A DNA stretch of 64,000 nucleotides from Pseudoscleropodium purum (lineage: Eukaryota; Streptophyta; Bryopsida; Hypnales; Brachytheciaceae): contig OZ017796.1 of the NCBI GenBank assembly GCA_963969395.1, positions 29,626,243-29,690,242 on the forward strand. Direction: 5' to 3'. Position 1 is the stretch's first letter. The number at the start of each line of letters is the position of its first letter. Positions 1 through 12,288 of this stretch are shown here, in pieces. Both the position numbers and the translations under genes were made by a program. The notes below the pieces were generated by a model. The model saw only the letters and a list, made by a program, of their open reading frames with translations, did not search any database and was not told the DNA's origin.

Positions 1-150
1 GCATATAGATACATAGATACAAGATATGAGATATAGATACGAGATATAGGTACAATATATGTATAAATACAAATATAGGATATTAGATATGGATACGAGT
101 AAGGGATATGGGATATATTCCATATCAATTGTCAGTCCCACTCCCACCTA
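1..150. repeat. Degenerate GATAC/ATAT satellite-like block, copy 1
   Basis: The window opens inside a run of imperfect short units of the type gatacgagatata and gatacaaatata, ending in a ccatatcaattgtcagtccc sequence. Two further blocks with the same units and a similar cccatattgattg(t/c) exit sequence lie near 24.8 and 25.35 kb, so this is a dispersed family, not chance AT richness. No coding content. Confidence 0.6.
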
Positions 151-1756
151 GAAATTTCAGAAGGGTGAGAAGGTAAAAAAATTTAATTTTAAATGAAATG
201 GGGGGATGGGAAGGGGTTAAATGAAATGTAATTAAAAACAAAACAAGAATTTTGAGTGCATAGTTTGTCACTCTATGCACTCAAAAGAAGCAATTACTGA
301 CTTATTGCTTGCTAATAATCCAACTTCAAATCATATCAAATCTTTTCTTTAATTCAAAATCATTTCAAAAAGTTGAAAATTCATCTATTGCAATATATTT
401 AAGTTGTGTACAAAAGTTTTAGGCATTTAGAAAGTAATATAGCAATAGTCTTATCTTATACAACATTCAAAACTTAAAATCTACTACTTATACAACCTTT
501 GATATATAATAGAAGATGAAAATACTATTGAAATAATTTTGATTTTAAGCTAATGACAAATATTAGTACTCTCAAATGTAATGTTTCTTACAATGGCTAA
601 AAAACATTGCATTTGGGCACCACTATTTGAATATTAAATAATATATTTTAATCTAATTTTTCAAAGTAGTTCTCTATTAATTAATAAAACTATGACACTT
701 CTTTTCATGCTTTAATTTGTTGTTGCCTATTGTTTTGATTTTTCTAATTAAAGAAAAAATATCTTTTTTTATTTGTATAAATAAATCTACAACCACAAAG
801 GCACAAATAGTGTTATAATTTAGGATTAATTTTCTTCCATGAATGTCACTAATAAAATATCTAACTATTTCCAAATCTATTAGCTTTTGGGTCACATCAT
901 AACATTCTTTAGCAATTGAAGGAACTCATGATTGTCTATTATATATGACAACCTCAAACAAAATTTGATATTTGATAGTCATTTTTGAAACTTAAGATTG
1001 AGCAAGTAAGTCAATCAATGAATGGTAAGTATTTGTATCCCTTTTATATGGGCACCATGGTCAATGGCTTTGGCCTTGGCACACTATAAGGTGGTTGTAA
1101 ATTCAAACTTGGGCAATGGTGGGGTGCCACCATAGTCCATTGAACTTTGGTGGGGTCTATTGATCTTCTTGTCATATGGGGCCCCAAGAAATTTATTTGG
1201 GAAAAGAACGTGTCAAAACTTATAGGTTTTAAGTCCTAATAAAGGCATTAAGAATAGAGTTTCCTGTATAAATCCTTGAATTTTAGATAGATGACCTATT
1301 TCTAACAAACACATTTTTTACTTTGTTTTTAAAAACCAAAGTTAAATTTCTTCTCTCCCTTTTGTACTTCTTTGCACCTTCCATCTAGAATAACCTTTAG
1401 ACTATATACAAACAAATTTAGATATATTTTATGAGGTTTTGTAACAGTTTTAAATTTCAAAAATGCTATAGTGTTACCATATCTTTTTTCTAAATCTCAC
1501 TATTTAATGAATGAAATTATTTTGTTTTGGTTGTATAAATTTTACAAAAATTAGTATTGCATTAATTTGATTCTTTTGTTGCAAAGACTATGTTTCATCT
1601 TGTGATTCTAAATTACTAGTTAGTGCTAATTAGTTAATTCCTAAATATATTTGATGTTTTTAGGCTAAATCTACTTTAAAGTACTCAAATTCAAAGTAAG
1701 GCTAAAATCTTCATCTATATTTATTCATTATCAAATCCAACCATAGGATCCTTTAT
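151..1756. other. AT-rich intergenic DNA, no gene seen
   Basis: Low-complexity AT-rich sequence with only short open frames that lack any recognisable domain. A slightly GC-richer patch near 1050-1180 can form a weak hairpin (ggcaccatgg/ccaccatagt) but carries no gene signal. Confidence 0.6.
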
Positions 1757-2700
1757 TTAATCCCTATGGGTTTTTGACCATGTTTTCACCAAAAACACTC
1801 CAAAATTGTCATTTCTAGTACATGTACCAAATTTTAGAAAAAATATTATTTTGGACACATATAACCATAATTAGGATCTTATTATACATTAGTTATAAAG
1901 TATGTCAAAAAAATTTCAAAATTTTCCACCATGTAGATGGCAAGATATTAGCATTTGAGTTGGCAAATTTCATTTTTTGGGCCTTGCAAAAAATTGGGCA
2001 GTTGAACTTCACAAAGTCATATTTGTATGAAATAATGTCCAAAATGGTGTTTACTCTTTGTATTCTTTTTTCAAGGCAAGTTGGCTACATTCTTGAAAAA
2101 TTTCAGATCATTTGGAATTGTACAACATATAGGAAAAAAAACAATAAGTAAAAAGAACTAGAGAATGAAATAAAATACTAAATTGATAAGAATTTAATTA
2201 TAGAATTAGAAAATGTTAATTCCAATGGTTGTAATTTTGTAATAAACAATTTACATCCTATGATTTTTATTTTATTTTTAAAATATGAAAAATTGAGTTA
2301 AATAAAAGACTTCAAAGTTTATTTTAGAGTAGAGATTCTATAACTACCTGCAAACTAAAACTCCTCATAATTTTTATCTCATTAATCAAAATAGAATTAT
2401 TCAAAGCTTTTCATGTATATAAATCTTAAAAAATAATTTAAAATTTTAATTTCTTAAAAAAATCATTTTTAAGAATTTATTTGAGATACTTGAGAAGGAA
2501 TGAAATGACATATCAAGCAATAAATTTTTAATCATGTATTCAAAAGTTATGAAAATTGTTAGGCCTTGAAGCTACTCCTTGCAAAGTGTTGTGTGAAAAT
2601 TTTAGCAAAAGTAATGAAAATTTCGTTTGTAGTGAGTTGCCCAAAATTGCTATATTGTCAAAAAAAAATGCAATTTAGTACTGTAGAGGTTAATTTGTTA
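1757..2700 (+). repeat. AT-rich TIR-type repeat family, copy A (plus orientation)
   Basis: This segment begins with TTAATCCCTATGGG and runs through blocks that recur elsewhere in the window. Examples are caccaaaaacactccaaaa, ttgtacaacatatagg, aaagacttcaaagttt, catgtattcaaaagttatg and gtgttgtgtgaaaattt. The same order is seen at 2935-3490, in reverse at 4580-5335, 8229-8515 and 51880-52553, and partly at 8620-8890 and 61470-61640. Its right end is decayed (gtagaggttaat). No transposase is recognisable, so the family is probably non-autonomous. Confidence 0.65.
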
Positions 2701-2934
2701 AAGTAAAACCTCCTAAATTTTAGAATAAGAAACCTTACCAATTGCAAGATCATGTCGCTTAGATTCCAAAAATATATATTTCCAGTTCTTTCCAAATGGT
2801 TAGGTGTTATCTTTCAAAAAATTTACACATAAATTTGTAGATCTTACAGGTTATTATTCTCCATAGTATCTTGAAGAAATGAGTTGGTAAAACATATATA
2901 AAAGTTCAACAAAAAACATTTCATATTCATTCTT

Positions 2935-3488
2935 GAAAATAATACTAAGCCTATAGAAAGAAATATAGTATGGTCTAAAATACTAAATTGTTAAAAATTT
3001 AATTTTGGAATAAAAAAATTCCAATTCCAATGGTTTTAATGTTATAATAAAAAATTTACGTCCAACAATTTTATATTTTTCAAAAACATAGAAAATTGAA
3101 TTAAATAAAAAAACTTCAAAGTTTATATTAGAGTACAAATCCCATAAGTTCTTGCCAACTAAAACTTTCTTCTTGTAAAGCAAAATGGAATGATTCAAAG
3201 CTTTCCATGCATAGGAAATCTAGAAAATCAAACTCAAATTTTTATTTCTTTAAGAAAAAAAATTTAAGTGCCCCAATTATCCTAGGAGCAACAAAAACTA
3301 TATATATCATACAATACCTTTCGAACTATGCAATCAAAATTTATGAAAGTTGTTACACCTAAAAGTTACTCCGTCACTACATGTTGTGTGAAAATTTCAG
3401 AGCAAGAAAATGAAAATTCCATTTATAATGAGTTTGTCCAAAATTGCTATATTGCCAAAAAAAACATCTTAGGTCTTTTAGGGATTAA
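2935..3488 (+). repeat. AT-rich TIR-type repeat family, 5'-truncated copy A2
   Basis: It repeats the second half of copy A in the same orientation and ends in cttttagggattaat (to 3488). That end is the reverse complement of the left end of copy A at 1757. Together 1757-3488 may be one composite element with matching outer TIRs or two adjacent insertions. Confidence 0.6.
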
Positions 3489-3643
3489 TGTCTAATCTGA
3501 CATTGATGTTCCCTCTCTCAATACCTGAATTCCTGAGAATAATAAATGGATTTACTATGTCCTCTAAAGATGCAAACAAGTGTTCTTGCAATCCCCCCCT
3601 CATTTGAAAAAATCTAGATTTAGTGATCTTTGTTAAAAAAAAT

Positions 3644-3656
3644 CCCCCCCCCCCCC
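3644..3656. repeat. Poly-C tract (C13)
   Basis: An uninterrupted run of 13 C residues, striking in such AT-rich surroundings. Its length is likely variable and error-prone in assembly. Confidence 0.85.
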
Positions 3657-3802
3657 TAATGTTGTTGGTTTCCAATTAAAAAAGCACACAATTGACATTG
3701 ATCACAATTGCAAGGGACAATCTTGGCCATTAGTGCTATGGGATACAAAATACAATACAAAATGTAGAATATGAAATACATATGATATAAGGAATACACA
3801 CG

Positions 3803-3804
<2 letters not shown>

Positions 3805-3857
<53 letters not shown>
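3805..3857. repeat. (AT)n microsatellite
   Basis: About 26 uninterrupted AT dinucleotides. Open frames across it (poly I-Y) are artefacts of the repeat. Confidence 0.95.
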
Positions 3858-3860
<3 letters not shown>

Positions 3861-4372
3861 CAAATATATGGGGAGGGAAGTAATTTCAAAAGCATGAGTG
3901 TCATTTTCTCAACCATTTAACATAATGATACGTGTACCTTCTACAAGTATTCATTTCTGATTTTCACTGTGTGCCCAAAAGATGCAATTTGTACCTTTTG
4001 GGTATTCATTTATCACAAATGGATTCACTATCTACATATCTTTTTAAAGACTTGAAATTATTTGAGCTTTTTATTTATTTATTATTTATTAACCTCTTAA
4101 GGACCAAGCTACATTTTTTGGCTACATAGAAATTTTGGGCAAGTGCGTGTAACTAGAGATTTCTATATTTTTAGCCCAAAATTTTAATAGAAAGTGGAAA
4201 AAGCATTAGGAAAAATCTGAGCCCTATGGAGGGCCGTTAAGAAATTTGTTTTCAATGCCCCATTACCCCATAGTGCAATTATAGGAGAATTAAAAATTAA
4301 AAAATAATAATAATAATAATAATTTTAAAATATTTTTAAAAAATATTTTAAAAGTATGAATACCTGACGTGG

Positions 4373-4405
4373 TGCTGATGTGGCACAAATAGTGCCACAT
4401 CAGCA
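4373..4405. repeat. Perfect 13-bp hairpin
   Basis: TGCTGATGTGGCA at 4373-4385 and its exact reverse complement at 4393-4405 are separated by a 7-base loop (caaatag). The stem is GC-rich compared with its surroundings. It could be a transposon end or a cruciform; no T-run follows it, so it is not terminator-like. Confidence 0.75.
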
Positions 4406-4579
4406 GGTTTCATTAAAAAATAAAAAACTAAGGAATTTCCTCTCTAATCGCATCAGGGTAGTTGCAAGCAATTCCAAATTGGTAGACCTCCTAAGGCCTA
4501 AATTTTTTTGTAATGGAATGTCTTTCATATACACTAAAATTTATGACATTTTGAAATATGAGTCAAAAGTTATAGCCTA

Positions 4580-5335
4580 ATATGTTACTTTTTTGTAACT
4601 GGGGCAATTTGGGTAAATTAGAATAAATCACTTTTTTCAAAAATAAAAATTTGAAATTTATTTTCTAGAGTTATATATACATGGAAAGATTTGAATCATT
4701 CCATTTTGATCAATGAGTCAAAAATTATGAAGATTTTTTGTTTGAAGACAATTATGGATTCTCTACTTTAAAATAAACTTTGAAATCCTTTATCTTACTC
4801 AATTTTCAATATTTTGGGAAAAAAATGAAATCATAGGATGGAAATTGTTTATCATAGCATTACCATCGTTGGAATTGGCATTTTGTAATTCCATAATTAA
4901 ATTCTTAATAATTTAGTATTTTGAATCATTGTCTACTATTACCTACTTTTTTTTTTTTCTTCCTATATGTTGTACAATTGCAAATGATCTAAAAATTTTC
5001 AAGCATGTGGCCAACTTGTCTAGAAAAAATAATCCAAAGAAGCACTACCATTTTGGACCTTTTACATAGAAAAGTGAGCTTGTAAAGTGCAGCTACCCTA
5101 CTTTTTGTAGGGCAGAAAAATTGATTTTAGTGAATTTGAATGCTTATATTTTGCAATCCACGTAGTGGAAATGCTTGAAATTTTACCACTTATTTTTTAT
5201 GCTATATACTACAAGATCCTACAGTTATATATTTCAAAAAAAAAAATTCAAAAATTTGGTATTTGTACTAAAAATGGCAATTTTTGAGTGTTTTTGGTGA
5301 AAACATAGTTATGGAACTTTAAAGATTAAGATAAC
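4580..5335 (-). repeat. AT-rich TIR-type repeat family, copy B (reverse orientation)
   Basis: Read on the minus strand it follows the block order of copy A: a caaaaacactcaaaaattg start, the ttgtacaac motif and the aaaggatttcaaagttt motif. It ends near ctttaaagattaag (about 5321-5335), a decayed form of the family TIR. With copy A it makes a spaced inverted repeat across about 3.5 kb. Confidence 0.6.
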
Positions 5336-8228
5336 AAAAGCATTGCTAGAAACACTTAGGCATTAATCAAATAAACAATATTAAGGGATTTAAATCTCTC
5401 AAAGCAATATTAACCCTAGAAGTCTTGAGACCTTTTTCTCATCAAATGCCACTCAAAATTGTTATTTTTATTGCAAAGTGCAAAAAGTCTTTAGAAATTA
5501 TTTTTTTGTATATCTAACCTTAGGATCTTATACTTGACTAACAATGCTAGTATGTGAGTGTAAAAATGTGAGCATGTGAGGTTTGAGTATATATGTAAGT
5601 AGATGTATTAGAACCATTGATGGTGCTTATAATATAAACACCTATAATATATTTAATTACATTACAATTACACTATAATCATGAAAGGTTTTTAGAATAT
5701 AAACACCTATGATAGTGGTTGTCAAGACCAACCATGGGGAATGGTTTGAACCTCATGTGAGCAATGCACTTCCATATGTGTGCCCTCATCATCAAGACAA
5801 TATAAACCAAAGTCATCCAAGTTTGCAATGATCAAAACTAGGTAACCAACTTTTGCTTGATCAAGTACTTCACAACAACCAACTATAACTTTGAAAAAAA
5901 CAAAGTTTGATTCTAGCCAAATATTACATTGAAATAGAAGAATTAGAGTGTCATACAAATAGATAGCTACAAAGACACCTTACTAGACAATTGATCTATT
6001 TAAACTTAGAAATCACTTTGAACATCTTGTTATGCAACTTAATTAATAAATCTTGAAGTCATCACCATGGCCAATTTGCGATTGCTTCCAAAAGTATGGT
6101 GTTCAGTTTTGACTTACAATGTATAATATGAAATTTGGATTGTGTTTTCGCTATGGTCAAGTTTGAAGACTACAAGCAAATAACGAAAAGGTTTTGTATT
6201 GGCAAGGATTTATGGTTTTAATATGACAAATGCTCTCATATATGATTAGTTAATGATTATTTAGTAATGATTAAAATCCTTATAAATAAACATTATAAAA
6301 TTTATTTATAAATATAAATAAATTTTGGCTGAAATAACTCTTCAACTGAAAGGTCAAAAATATTTTTTTTTAATATTTTTATTAAAATAAATTATAATTG
6401 AGTGTGATATGGATGAAGGAAGATATGACCTATATGAAGCAATAGTTGAGGATGCACATGTTTGGCTTCATTTCATGGCTATTGTCTTGTAGCATCATGA
6501 TTCCATGGTCATGTCATAGCTTCATATCATTGTTTTAGTCATTTGGCAATATGACTCCAATCATAATCAAGTTATGTCTAAGTGACTTTTTACACCTAAT
6601 GCACCCTATATTTGTCAATACAAAATATACAATATCACCAAATTGCCAAACTACGTCCCATTTCAAGGTCATTGCTGGAATAAATTAGGGCTTTACTACT
6701 CTCAACGCTACCAATGATGCCCAACTAAGATTTAAATTTATAGTTGGAGATTTTATGATTGAAAAATTACTACACAATGTTATAAATATTCAACCTAAAT
6801 ACTCAACATTATCCTATAAAAAATAGGGCTCTATTCCTTTCTAGGCTACTAATGACGTCCAATTGAAGGTTTTAATTTTTAATTGAAATTTTTTAATATG
6901 GTGTAAAAATCACTTTTTAATATTGCAAATATTCAAGACATTGTGTGATTTAAAGTTGAAAATTTGAATATGGTGTGAAAATCATTATTTAATATTACAA
7001 ATATTCAATCTGTAATCATTTTTGAAAAAAAATACATCCATCATCTATTCATCTAATTTCCGAAATTAAGTCCCAAGACTAAATTTTTATTTATCAAAGA
7101 CAATTAAAATCGACATTTACAATGTGAAGAGCAAAATTTCTAACATTTGGTATTTTGAATATCCAACCATAGGATCTTCTATGAAAATTTATAGAAGACT
7201 TATATGAAAATGCATGGGAGACATTTATAAAGTTTGACTAGGTGAACTACAAGATATTTAAAGTAAAGAAAACAAGTTTTTTTGCACTATAGTTTGATTA
7301 ATTATAAGACTATGAATCCTCTTAATTAAAACTTTCTTCACTATAGATTTTGAATTTAAAAAATATTATATTATATGAAGAAGAATTTAGCTAATAATTC
7401 AAGAGAAAAAATTCCAAACGAAAAACTTAGTTTACATTCTTCAAAAAATTGTTCAATGGAAGTAAATACATGATTGATGGAAAAAATTAATCAATAATAG
7501 TATTAAAATGGACTTGAAGCAACCTAATTCAAATGGTATGATTGTTCTTAAACAAAAAAACCAGACCTTCCGCAATTTTTTTTTCTTGAAAATTCTAAAA
7601 GTTGAATTCAACAATGAATCCAATACAATATTTTTCAAAAAAGATGCTATGACTATTTGCAAAAGCACATGCTCCATAACTTTCACAATAACTAATCCAA
7701 AATAAAATGAATAAACTTTTTTCTCTCTCTATATAAAATCTATTAGAAATAATTTTTTTAATTCTTTCAATTTTTTATTATTTTTTTTGTTGATAAGGCT
7801 CAACTATTTTGAGTTTGGTATAGCGTAACTTTTGTTCCCAAGCATTGATTAAAATTTTTTAAATCCTATTTACACAAAGCTAATTTGCCTCCTCTTTTAA
7901 AAAAATATTTCAAAAGAGTATGCCAAAAATTAAGATCTTAGGAACCTAACATACCTTCAATCGTTGCACAAGAGGACATTTGGAACTTTAGGGATAATGT
8001 ATTAATCAAAATAGAACAAATCAAAGGTTTTTGAACAAATATCAATTAATCTAATAAAATTGAAAAATTAGAGCTTTTTTAGAATAAATTTACTAAGGTG
8101 TTTGCATTGAGAGAAAAATTGAAAAAAGTTTTTTATGACTTTGGCAATAATTACCTTGTGAATGCTTTTTTTTCAAAATTGTAAAGAATCTATTGCATTC
8201 GACACATAAATTTGTTGGAAAAGCAAAA
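5336..8228. other. AT-rich intergenic DNA, no gene seen
   Basis: Short open frames only. One minus-strand frame at 5722-5958 (78 codons) has a fairly protein-like composition (segment LDQAKVGYLVLIIANLDDFG). I recognise no family, and nothing around it indicates exons or a start. Confidence 0.5.
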
Positions 8229-8890
8229 TTTAATTCCTAAACTAAGGTCAAAATTGTATTTTTTGGCAACATAGTGATTTAAGATAGCTTACTACAAATG
8301 GAGTTTTTATTTTTTTTCATTGAAATTTTTACACAACATGTGCCCAAGAAGTAGTCAAGTAGCTTCAAGGCCCAACAATTTTCATAACTTTTGACTACAT
8401 AGTTAAAAAGTTATTGTATGATATGTAATTTTCATTGTTTTGGGGGCATCTCGGGCAGCTCAAAAAACTTCTTTAAAAACAACCTTTTTGAAAAATAAAA
8501 ATTTGAAATTTGTTCTCTAAATTTATATATACTTGGAAACCATACCTACCTACAAACTAAAATTCTTCATAAATTTCATTTCATTAATCAAAATGGATTG
8601 ATTCAAAGCGAGAGAGAGAGAATCAATTTCAAATTTTTATTTTTCAAAAAAACAAATTTTAAAGAAGTTTTTTGAGTTGCTTGGGTTGCCCACTAAACAA
8701 TGAAAATTACATACCATGCAATAACTTTTTAATCATGCAGCCAAAAGTTATGAAAATTATTGGAACTTAAAGCTATTCTTTAGATACATGTTGTGTGAAA
8801 ATTTTTGTGAAAAAAATAAAAACTCCATTTGTAGTGAACTACCCAAAATCACTATGTTGCCAAAAAACGCAGTTTTGACCTTTAGAGGGT
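8229..8890. repeat. Foldback copy of the AT-rich TIR family (about 270-bp arms)
   Basis: The arms 8247-8515 and 8620-8880 are imperfect reverse complements over their whole length, with the loop at 8516-8619. Matching pairs include ggtcaaaattg/agttttgacc, tttttggcaacatagtg/actatgttgccaaaaaa and cacaacatgtgccc/agatacatgttgtgtg. The outer left end TTAATTCCTAAAC resembles the family TIR. It behaves like two copies of the same family half fused tail to tail, a foldback structure. Confidence 0.75.
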
Positions 8891-11234
8891 GAACCTTCCC
8901 AAAAAGAATTCTTCTAATGGAAGCTACATTATCTATTGGTGCATGTGATCAACTCATCTCCATGACTATTGTGGCTTTTATTTTGTGCTTTATTTGTATT
9001 CATTATTCTATTGCATGCTTGTTCTTCATAGAAAGGTGATTTATTTCGAGGACCACTCTCCATATCCATAAAAGAGTCAAGTTTTTGCTACAAATGTCTT
9101 CAAAGATGGAAATGGAGATACAAAATTTTCAATCTCAATGGGAATCATTAGTAAAGCAAAGAGTAATGGGGTCCTAGCTAAGTTTGTAAGAATAAATTAT
9201 GTTTAACCCCTAAAGTACCCAATCAACCATTTTATGGTTGTTGCCCAACATCAAAGTCTACCAAGACCCTTTCCCCTTTATTTGAAGTTTCATATTATTT
9301 TCATGTAGTTCGTCAAGTTGTCTTTTCATAGCTAGAAAATCATATTGATTTAGACTAGATCTCTGTTTTGGGTGATTTTGCAAAGCCAAATGCTCCAAAA
9401 TTTATTCATTGTAAATTGTTTTGGAAGAAAAACCTAGCCAATCAAACATCATTTCAAGAAAAAAATTCCATGAGTGTGCATGTGGGCAAGGGATTGATTG
9501 CTTGGATCATATTGTAAATGGTTAAATGAAATTTTTATTTTTCGAAAGTACCTCAATTGATTGCAAGACTAAAAACAACCTTTTATTGCTCCAATCCTTG
9601 TAAAAATTGGTATGCATATTCTTAACTATTCATAATTGCATTTGGTCAAAAATGACAAATTCTTTTATTGTAAAAATTTGAGATGTGGGCCCCCCCAAAG
9701 TCATTTTGCCTTGGAATAGAAATTATACTTTGATTGAAGATGTCTCAAAATTCTTATGGTCAAAGTCTTTGAAAATTCGAGGGTAGATTAATTTGATCTA
9801 CATGAACAAGATAATATTGTTAGATTTTTCAAAAATGATTCTAAATAAATATATACTTTCATTTCAAAGTTGACAGTTTGGAGGTGGTTTAGAAGGAGGC
9901 CCTCCCCCCATGTCAGAACTTGTGGCAATTCTCTTGTCGACGCTCCAGCTTCCAACTTCTAGTTTCCTGCATTGCTCCCATGGCTCCCCTTCCTCACATC
10001 GAACGTTACCAATTAGTCAAGCAAATGGCTTAAACACCAATAGTTTATCCAAGAATTGCAACGTGAGCCAACGAAACAAGGATCAGCAGAGGTTCATAAT
10101 ATTAACAAAATGCGAGATGAGAGACACGACCCTCTCACTAGCCTTTAAAGGAAATTAGGATCATCCTAAACCTTAACTTCCACAACCGCATGAGAGGTGT
10201 AATTGTTCTCCTCTAATTCCCCTCCTAGCCTTAGTTGTCATGCAGTCCAGATGTATGATGGAGTCATAACATCCCAAGCATTTAATAGAAAGATCTTATT
10301 TTTTAAGATAATTGAAATGAAATAGTCTTACTACTACTAATTTTTTTTCTTTACTAAACTACTAGCAAGAATAAATAATTTTTAGAAAAAAAAACTCTGT
10401 CCAACTTGATTGGTTTCCCAAATTGAAAGGGGTTTTAGTCAAATAATTACATCCCAAGAAAATATATTGAATCATGATTTTTAGATTGCAACCAATTTTG
10501 TTTATTTTGACAAATATCTTACTTGTACGTACAACCTAAAGGCTAAAGTTACAAAACTTGAGGTCACACAACTATGGCTTCATTAGTAAAGTAACAATTG
10601 TTTTAATTTGAGCCATTTTTGTTTATTCTTTCATCTACATTTGGGCTTTGAATAGTCACCATTAAAGAATATTGCAAGAGCAACCAATGAGACTTGAAAA
10701 ATGTATTGAGGCATAAATTCATTTAAATCCAAAAGGACTAAGAGGCCCACTTTGTGCTTTTTGCAAATTAAGGTAGATTCTAGCAAATTAGAAAATTCTA
10801 ATTTTTGCACGGAATTTTTATAATAGCATTTAAACATTGTATTGTACATGTAAAAGTTTATTTCATATCATTTTAAGAAAATATTGTCAAAGAAAGTTTT
10901 AAGGATATTTATTCATTTCAATGCTTAATTGGATAGTAGGAAATAAAATAAAATAATTATTTTACTAAAATATATCCATATTTACACATAAGCTTTTGAA
11001 TTATTCTATTTAAATTAATGAAATGAAAGGTATGAGCAATTTTGGGGGAAAACAATGAAGGCAAAAATATCTTGCCTTCATTATTTTTTAACATAATTTC
11101 TAAAATAGAAAATAGAAAAAAATGGATGATATGCCTTACTTATACTTAGTGAAACAAAATATTTTTGAAATTTGAATTGAAAATTATCAAATTCTAGTCA
11201 TATTATTTGTGATTTAAAAGACTCTTTCATTGTA
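8891..11234. other. AT-rich intergenic DNA with a GC-richer patch, no assignable gene
   Basis: Mostly AT-rich. The patch at about 9890-10250 is GC-richer and opens with a plus-strand frame (9910-10158, 82 codons) rich in Ser, Leu and Asn. No domain is recognisable and there is no convincing splice structure. It may be a decayed gene or transposon fragment. Confidence 0.45.
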
Positions 11235-11242
11235 ACTTCCTT

Positions 11243-11545
11243 CAGGGTTGACATGACGTCCGGACGTCCGGACGCGGACGCTGTGTCCGCAGCGTCCGCT
11301 GACATTCGCGTCCCGGCGGACGCAGCGTCCACCTGTTCCCCGTCCGCCTGTCCGCCTGATTACGGCTGTCCAATCGACGCGCGGACTGATCTGGTCCGCA
11401 CAATCTGGGCGTCCGCCCCGTCTGTCCACCCTGCCCGTCCGCTTTCCGACGGCGGTCGGGACGCTGCGTCCGCTAGCGTCCGTGCGTTCGGACGTCCGGA
11501 AAACGGATGCTATTTTGGAGCGGACGTTGACATTCGTCAACCCTG
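11243..11545. mobile_element. GC-rich hAT-type MITE, copy 1 (perfect 8-bp TSD)
   Basis: A 303-bp insertion bounded by CAGGGTTGAC and its reverse complement GTCAACCCTG. It is flanked on both sides by the identical 8 bases acttcctt (11235-11242 and 11546-11553). An 8-bp target duplication with TIRs starting CAGGG fits the hAT superfamily. The interior is very GC-rich and built from gacgtccggac and gcgtccgc units, with no transposase, so it is non-autonomous. The open frames on both strands here are by-products of the GC-rich repeats. A related copy lies at 13919-14130. Confidence 0.88.
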
Positions 11546-11553
11546 ACTTCCTT

Positions 11554-12288
11554 TCACTTCATAATTTTTAAACAGAAATATAACCTTATTTTGGGTTCCA
11601 TCTTCTCCAACTCACATTTCAAAAGGTCTTCTACATATTTCATTTGTACATACAATTTTCTTACCAAACGTGTTCAACAAAAAAAATCACATATAGGAAG
11701 GACTTTAAATAACTAATTACTAATTGTTCATGCATTATGATTTTGCAAGTACTTTGAAGGATAAATTATGATCTTGTAATTTGTAGAAATTTTTACTATA
11801 GAATTTTAGGAGGATATACTTGGACATTGTGGGAGCATGAAAACTCAAACCGGATAAATTAGTTTGGAATTAGGTTAGATAGACTTGCAAATTTTATTTT
11901 TTTCGTAACCTCTAGAGATTTTTGCTACACTATGACTATGATAGAAATAGTTAGTTTCTGGATTGCTTAAAACGTTAGTAACGTTACGGAAACAAATCCG
12001 ATACGGATTCGGGATCCGGAAAAGTACCGGATTCCTAAAACCTATGTTCTAGACTTTCGGTCTAAGAAACTAGGAGATCATTAGGGTAACAGTCTTCTAC
12101 CCATTCTCCACTGGGAAATTTCGATCACGTGTCGGGTATTTAAACCCACCGCCACTCTTCTTTTTCTCCTTCTCTGCTTGCTGAACTTTGTAACATATAG
12201 TTGAGAGAAAGAGTAGTGAGTTAGTGATTGAGATAGGAAGAAAACGGATAGATCAATACCGGAATAGGTTATCAGTTGTCAGTGATTC
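11554..12288. promoter_or_regulatory. AT-rich spacer, then possible promoter/leader of the TCCGG-rich locus
   Basis: AT-rich until about 11960, then composition changes abruptly to GC-richer DNA with many TCCGG words. A TATA-like tatttaaac lies near 12138 and a pyrimidine-rich stretch (cttctttttctccttctctg) follows, about 110 bp before the first ATG of the broken coding sequence at 12289. This resembles a plant promoter plus 5' leader or an LTR-like promoter, but no LTR partner was found. Confidence 0.35.

Noticed and set aside
5722..5958. Minus-strand frame of 78 codons with protein-like composition
   Set aside because: No recognisable family, no exon context and AT-rich surroundings; kept only as a remark.
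11214..11546. Overlapping open frames of about 100 codons on both strands
   Set aside because: They lie almost entirely inside the GC-rich MITE. Repeated gtccgg words lack stop codons on both strands, and the protein composition (Arg, Gly, Ser, Pro repeats) is an artefact.
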